64,000 nucleotides of DNA from Amanita rubescens (taxonomy: Eukaryota > Basidiomycota > Agaricomycetes > Agaricales > Amanitaceae). A program made the position numbers and the translations under genes. Of this stretch, positions 59,327 to 64,000 are shown in pieces. The notes under the pieces were generated by a model. It ran no database searches and had not been told where the DNA came from. It saw nothing but the letters and a program-made list of their open reading frames with translations. The DNA lies in assembly GCA_015039365.1 (NCBI GenBank), contig WION01000005.1:992001-1056000 (forward strand). The letters are read 5' to 3'. Numbering within the stretch: position 1 is the stretch's first letter; each line of letters starts with the position of its first letter.

Positions 59327-59744
59327 CTACCTAACAGCAATGTAAAGGCCTTCAATGGCTACATTCGCCTGCCAAGCACCCAGTTTCCGGACAGCTCCAA
59401 GCACAGCGGGGCGGGGAGGGTGAGGACAAAAGCAGGTGGCACAAAAATGAGTAGACAGAGGGATAGAATAATGGTGATGCTCGATTTAACGACAATGAGA
59501 TAGAATAGAGCTTGGTAGGTTGTCGGGTCAGTAAACTAGAGATAAATAATTTAGTTGTTGAAGACACATAGATCAAGAGGCATACCATAACATACGTATT
59601 TTTATAAAATGATTCTTCTGGAATAGCTGTAGGGCCCGATTCAAGTTCGGTGGGTGTTGGTGGCCTGCTACGAGTAAAGATGGGCCGTGGCGGGTATGGT
59701 CGTGGATATGCTAATGGAGAGTGAAAATGAGATTGTAGGGCCAA
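59327..59744 (-). CDS. Putative sensor-domain membrane protein (N-terminal exon missing)
   Basis: The first visible exon (SHFHSPLAYPRPYPPRPIFT, SRPPTPTELES, then SFYKNTYVM) ends at a GTATGC donor near 59584. After a ~50-bp intron the next exon gives FTDPTTYQALFYLIVVKSSI, two adjoining hydrophobic helices, and GAVRKLGAWQANVAIEGLYI before a stop at 59327. This pattern fits basidiomycete 'putative sensor domain' proteins. The last block is one base out of frame with the helices, at about 59400 in a CCCCGCCCCG run. No start codon is seen in the first exon, so an upstream exon exists beyond 59744. Confidence 0.55.
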
Positions 59745-60829
59745 CTAAGACATGCTTTAATACGATAGCAGAGATGAAATACGATATCTCCACAAGCGAA
59801 CGCGCGAGCGCCTAGCAAATCAAGGAAACACAGAACAGCACCCAATTGATAGCTTTTCCTTGTGGGAAAGTAATAAGACAAGCTTCGAATTGTCTATCGC
59901 AAACCACGCTGCACGGCCAAGAGGCGAGGGCAAGACGAAGCGAGCGTAGCGGATATTCATAAGCAGTCAGTGCTATCAAGGCAGTTGAGATCATATGTTT
60001 GAAGCGGTTGATTCATAATGCATTCGTCGGCCGTCGAACACTGCCTCTCGCGCCAGTGCCCAATGGAGTTTGTCTTGACTGCGCAGTTGGCTAGGCCTTG
60101 TGCAATCCGTGCGAACGCCCACCATATTCAAGCTGTTATCTTCATCCGCAGAAGAACAAAACCTAGACCCAGCCAAAACTTATTGTTTGTTCCTGAAGCA
60201 GGAATCGACCGGATGTGGCGCGCGGGCATGACCTCATGATAGGCGATAGACTACTTCCATATAGTCACGATGCTATGATATCGCTTGACTATCCGATCCA
60301 TACACCTATGCGCCTGGACAGAAGGTCAAATTGACATGTCTGCTGTCATATGGCTTACCCGATGCTCAGCGTTTAGAGCTTAGCGCTGCTCCGTCCCTGC
60401 GATATAGTAGGCACTACCGTTATTGTTTAATTCCGAGGTACGAATCCAAATTTGGCAATTAGATAGCATCGCCCTATCAGCACAGCAGGCGATGGTGTCA
60501 GGTACAAGTGATCAAATGAGCAAGCAACTGAAACCTCACCTCAAGCTCAAGGGCCATGCTTAACAAGAAGTTAATGCACCGTAGTCTGTCAATGTCATGC
60601 TTCTCGCATTTTCTGCGGGGCGCTGGGGCGTGACAAGCAAATAGGAACAAATAACCGTGTCACTGTGACTCTTGACTGTATTTGTGAGCAACTACCGCTT
60701 TGTCTCTTGCGCTCTTCTATCCTCCGTCCCACGTCCTTGTCAACGGTGTGCATCGCCCATTTGTAGTAGAACGCTTCTAATTGTATTTAGGGCACTGTTG
60801 TTACCAGGACACAGGCTCGGACTTCAAAT
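59745..60829. other. Intergenic upstream of the RING gene
   Basis: Only short ORFs are present. I see no RNA gene or repeat here. Confidence 0.4.
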
Positions 60830-63800
60830 ATGGACCATGATACAGGCCATCATCTCCCGTCTGAATATATTACCCCCACAACCGACCATAATACCCCCGC
60901 CACTTTGTCAGAAGACGTAGAGATGACACCAGATTCCGCTCATAGCGAAGAAACCGACTCTGTGCAGGATCTCATGGAATTCTCCGATGCCTCAGACTCG
61001 TCAGAATCCGGATCGGTGCAGTCGGCAGCAGACGCTCATGAGATCATGATGCAGACTGATGGCAGCGAGGACGATTCCACACCACCGGGCCCCAGCTATG
61101 AGTCATCTTCTGGACCTACCCTAAATTCCACCGTCTTACAATCTCGACCTGCTTCCCAGCGCAGCAACAACAGACGTGCTCGCGTAGAAGATGACGAGGA
61201 TGAAGAGCGCGATAGAAGGCACCCATCGCAACGTATCAGTAACCCCTCTCCAGATTCCTCTGTTAACTCACGAACATCGTCATCAGCACCATCGCCTCCA
61301 CAGTCACAACCTCCCACGCGTCCCCAAACTGCGCGCATACGTACAACATTTACAATACCTTCTTTAACTCGTCTGGGAATCGACCAAACAGGTCCCTTTC
61401 GCTTCTTCCAGCACCTGATGCCTCAATCGCAACCACCTCAGAACAATACTCAAAATCCAATGAACGATACACCTACACCTAGTAATGCCAACGCCACCGC
61501 TCCACAGGAGCCCCCGCAACCTCCCCAAGTTAATGGTGCTCCAAACTCTCAGCCCACACAAGCACAACCGCATGGTGGGTTTACACTAATATTTCTGCAA
61601 TCTGGGCTTGGATTTCTACCGCCTTTACGCATCATTCCCCATCTTGGAAACGCTCACACCACTCTTTCAGGCAATGAACAATCCGACTTTCAGATGTTTA
61701 CCGAGATGCTGCTGCGTTTAGGTATGCTTGGGGCCGCCTTCGGAGGGTTTTTCCGGTGAACCCGAGGTTGAGGATCCGGAGCGGGCGAGGAAGCTTATCA
61801 ATGGCTTAGAGGAAGTGCCACTTGGCCTCGTCCGAAGACTAGAGCGGATAGGCGGGACCGATGATGAGGATGGTGGACGGGACACGATGTGTGCTATCTG
61901 CTGGGATCAATTACTGGATGACGCTGGATTCAAAGACAACGACTCAAAAGAGTCCACGTCAGATGGTACAAACATCTCAGATCCCGCAGAGCCATCGCTT
62001 CGAGAGTCCACACCATCTCCAGATTCCGCATCACAGGACGCAGCTGCAAAGCACCCAAAAATCGTCTCCCTTCCTTGTGCACATATTTTTCATGCTGACT
62101 GCTTGATTCCGTGGTTTTCTCGCCCGAGGCAAACGACGTGCCCTACATGCCGCTTCAATATTGACCCCGAAAACCTTACTCGAAGTCGAAGAAGGCGGTC
62201 GTCGCCACGAATGCCTACAGGACCCTCACCTGACGTTCCCGCGCCTGACAATCAAACAGAGCAACAACCTACTACTACCGCGACAGGTGACGCGAACAAC
62301 ACAGTTCCCACGGCAACCGGTCAAGACAACGAGTCCCCTAACAGGCCTTCTGGTCAATTCATATTTGATCAGCTTCGCATCCCTATTGTCGTTTCTGGTC
62401 AAACTCTGTTTCCATCTGGCTTGGGAGCCAGAAATGCTAGCGATGGCGGGCCTAGCCGTGACGTGCTAGATCAGCTTCGGGCATCCATGGAAGAGCGGTT
62501 AAGAGGACGGGCGGGACAAGGACCCCTAAATGGTAACTACCGATCGCAAATTCAGTCAGCTAGAATGTTAACATTGGTATTAGGTGGCAATGCGGGATCC
62601 AACAATGCCAATGATTCTTCGTTAGCGGATGATCCGATTGCTTCCCAAACATCAGCTCCCCCTCCAACGCATATAAACCCTCCAACGCAACCAGCGACGC
62701 CTACCTCGCTCCCACCGCCATCTCACCCTAATACACAGACTGGGTCCGAAGACGACCACGGTGTGACGCACAGCATAGTGTTTGGGTTTGACGTGCTAGT
62801 CGGCGGTGCCATAATGGGACCTCGCCCTGAAGGGAACACAATGGACGTTGATGATGGAGTGGGGAATGACGGGGATGATAGAGATTGGATGGGGATGACG
62901 TTGCGCGATATTTTTGGTGGCCGTGGGGAGCCTAGAACTGAGGTTCCTGATGACAATAATGCTCAGCAGAATGGCGGCACGAACTTCAGAAACCAAGAAA
63001 ATGACGATTCAGGCATGGAAGCAGGTCAAAATAGGACCACCACGGAGGGGTTGCCGCAATTCCTTAATATGAACCTGGGCAACGGAGAATCATTGCATAT
63101 CGCAAGCGGAAGTGGGCGTACGATGGGCGAAGCGATGGCCCAGTTGTTCGGCGGCATGGGACCGACTCCTTTCGGAACAAACGGTGATGGTCGACAAACC
63201 CAGAACGTGGCCCCGGGCGCTGGCGCTAATACAAATACTGCAACACCAGAAAACGATAATGCACCTCAGAACGAATCCAATGATCGGGATAATCAAGGAC
63301 CCACAAACGGAGGAATGTTTGCAGGGATGGGCATGATGCCATTCCAGTTCATGGCTCAGATGCTAGGATTCGCAACCCCCGGTCGAGTTCGTCGAAGAAA
63401 TGGTCAGAATCAGAACCAGGCGTCCGAGACAGCGGATACCCCTTCCTCTGCTCCCGCTTCTGAGGCTCCTGAAGCGCGCCAAGCTGAGAACACGACAGCT
63501 AATGCCAATAGTGCCCAAGGATCCGAGCAAGGTGCTGCGCCCCAGACTACAACTGGCGGTAACACCAATGACGATAGTCCATTCACTCGTTTCATGCGTA
63601 ATTTGGCTGGAAACTTGCCTCCAGGAGCGGCAGGGCCTCAGGAAGAGAATGTGCATATGCATTTCCTCCCAGGTGGGTTTACAATCCCTGGATTCCCACT
63701 TCGCGGGGATGCTCCTGGCCCAATGCCAACGAATATGCGTCAGTCTGAGAAGAAGCAATGGGCGCCACCCCCTGCGCCTGGACCTACGCTACGCCAGCGG

Positions 63801-64000
63801 ATAGAGAAGAGAGAAAGGGAAGCAGGGTTAAGATGTTACGACGTAAGCTGCGGGGTAGGCCCTTCAGATGAAGACCCGCTGATTTCTGGTACGGCGGACG
63901 AGATGAAGCAATTGACACTACGTCCTGTGAATATGGAAGGGTCAACGTGCAGGCACACGTTCCACCGGTCGTGCCTGGTGAGCACGGAGAGAGTTGCGCT
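60830..64000 (+). CDS. RING-H2 finger protein, probable E3 ubiquitin ligase (3' end outside window)
   Basis: The protein starts MDHDTGHHLPSEYITPTTDH and runs through ~300 residues of acidic, Ser/Pro/Gln-rich disorder. A RING-H2 follows near 61890-62160: MCAICWDQL, a ~50-residue acidic insertion, then LPCAHIFHADCLIPWFSRPR and TTCPTCRFN. Such RINGs recruit E2~ubiquitin. A basic stretch (SRRRRS) and long Asn/Gly/Met/Pro-rich disorder come next, with one intron at 62533-62581. At the right edge CYDVSCGVGPSDEDP and STCRHTFHRSCLVS form what looks like a second, divergent Cys/His finger cut by the window end. The frame slips by one base at about 61750, in a run of T residues just before the RING half. 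Confidence 0.85.

Overview
This is nuclear DNA from a filamentous basidiomycete, most likely an Agaricomycete. The evidence is many genes split by very short GT-AG introns (about 45-60 bp), tandem DUF6534 seven-TM genes (a mushroom-forming-fungus family), a Ty3/gypsy chromovirus, a GH35 beta-galactosidase in 21 exons and a proline-rich AIM3/BBC1 actin-patch gene. No prokaryotic, organellar or CRISPR signal was seen.

Layout: 1-3375 is the 3' half of a Ty3/gypsy chromovirus (integrase plus chromodomain, an extra downstream ORF, polypurine tract, 3' LTR). 3376-5100 is an AT-rich island with a decayed ~60-bp repeat array. FEN1 follows on the minus strand (5112-6992), then an unresolved stretch (7.1-8.7 kb), two tandem DUF6534 membrane-protein genes (8.8-13.0 kb), GH35 beta-galactosidase (13.8-18.06 kb), a dead FAD amine-oxidase-like gene (18.4-20.3 kb), an RRM-YTH RNA-binding gene (20.8-23.6 kb), the AIM3/BBC1-like gene (23.8-28.5 kb), a small conserved nuclear-looking protein, tRNA-Ala(AGC), a membrane protein, TAF6 (30.9-32.7 kb) and a broken GNAT acetyltransferase. 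34.2-39.2 kb is gene-poor. The right part is dense: KIN17, phosphatidylserine synthase (PTDSS type), a Zn2Cys6 transcription factor, TANGO2 and ARP6 on a divergent promoter, an importin-7/8-type karyopherin, an unidentified conserved gene, a putative sensor-domain protein, and a RING-H2 protein that runs off the right end.

Most genes are unrelated housekeeping functions (replication flap processing, TFIID, SWR1 chromatin remodelling, nuclear import, PS synthesis), so there is no operon-like pathway. The most notable structures are a 5-nt and a 12-nt microexon in the GH35 gene, each needed to encode an active-site motif; a 15-nt microexon in PS synthase; a 24-bp interrupted palindrome just upstream of FEN1; a YTH domain split by a long insertion; and an extra, partly dual-frame ORF in the retroelement. 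Several otherwise conserved genes (YTH, BBC1, TAF6, ARP6, Zn2Cys6, RING, sensor-domain) carry isolated one-base frame breaks, while FEN1, GH35, KIN17, PS synthase and TANGO2 can be spliced to perfectly open frames. This pattern suggests residual assembly indels at least as much as real decay. Exon boundaries were derived by hand from splice consensus and reading-frame continuity.
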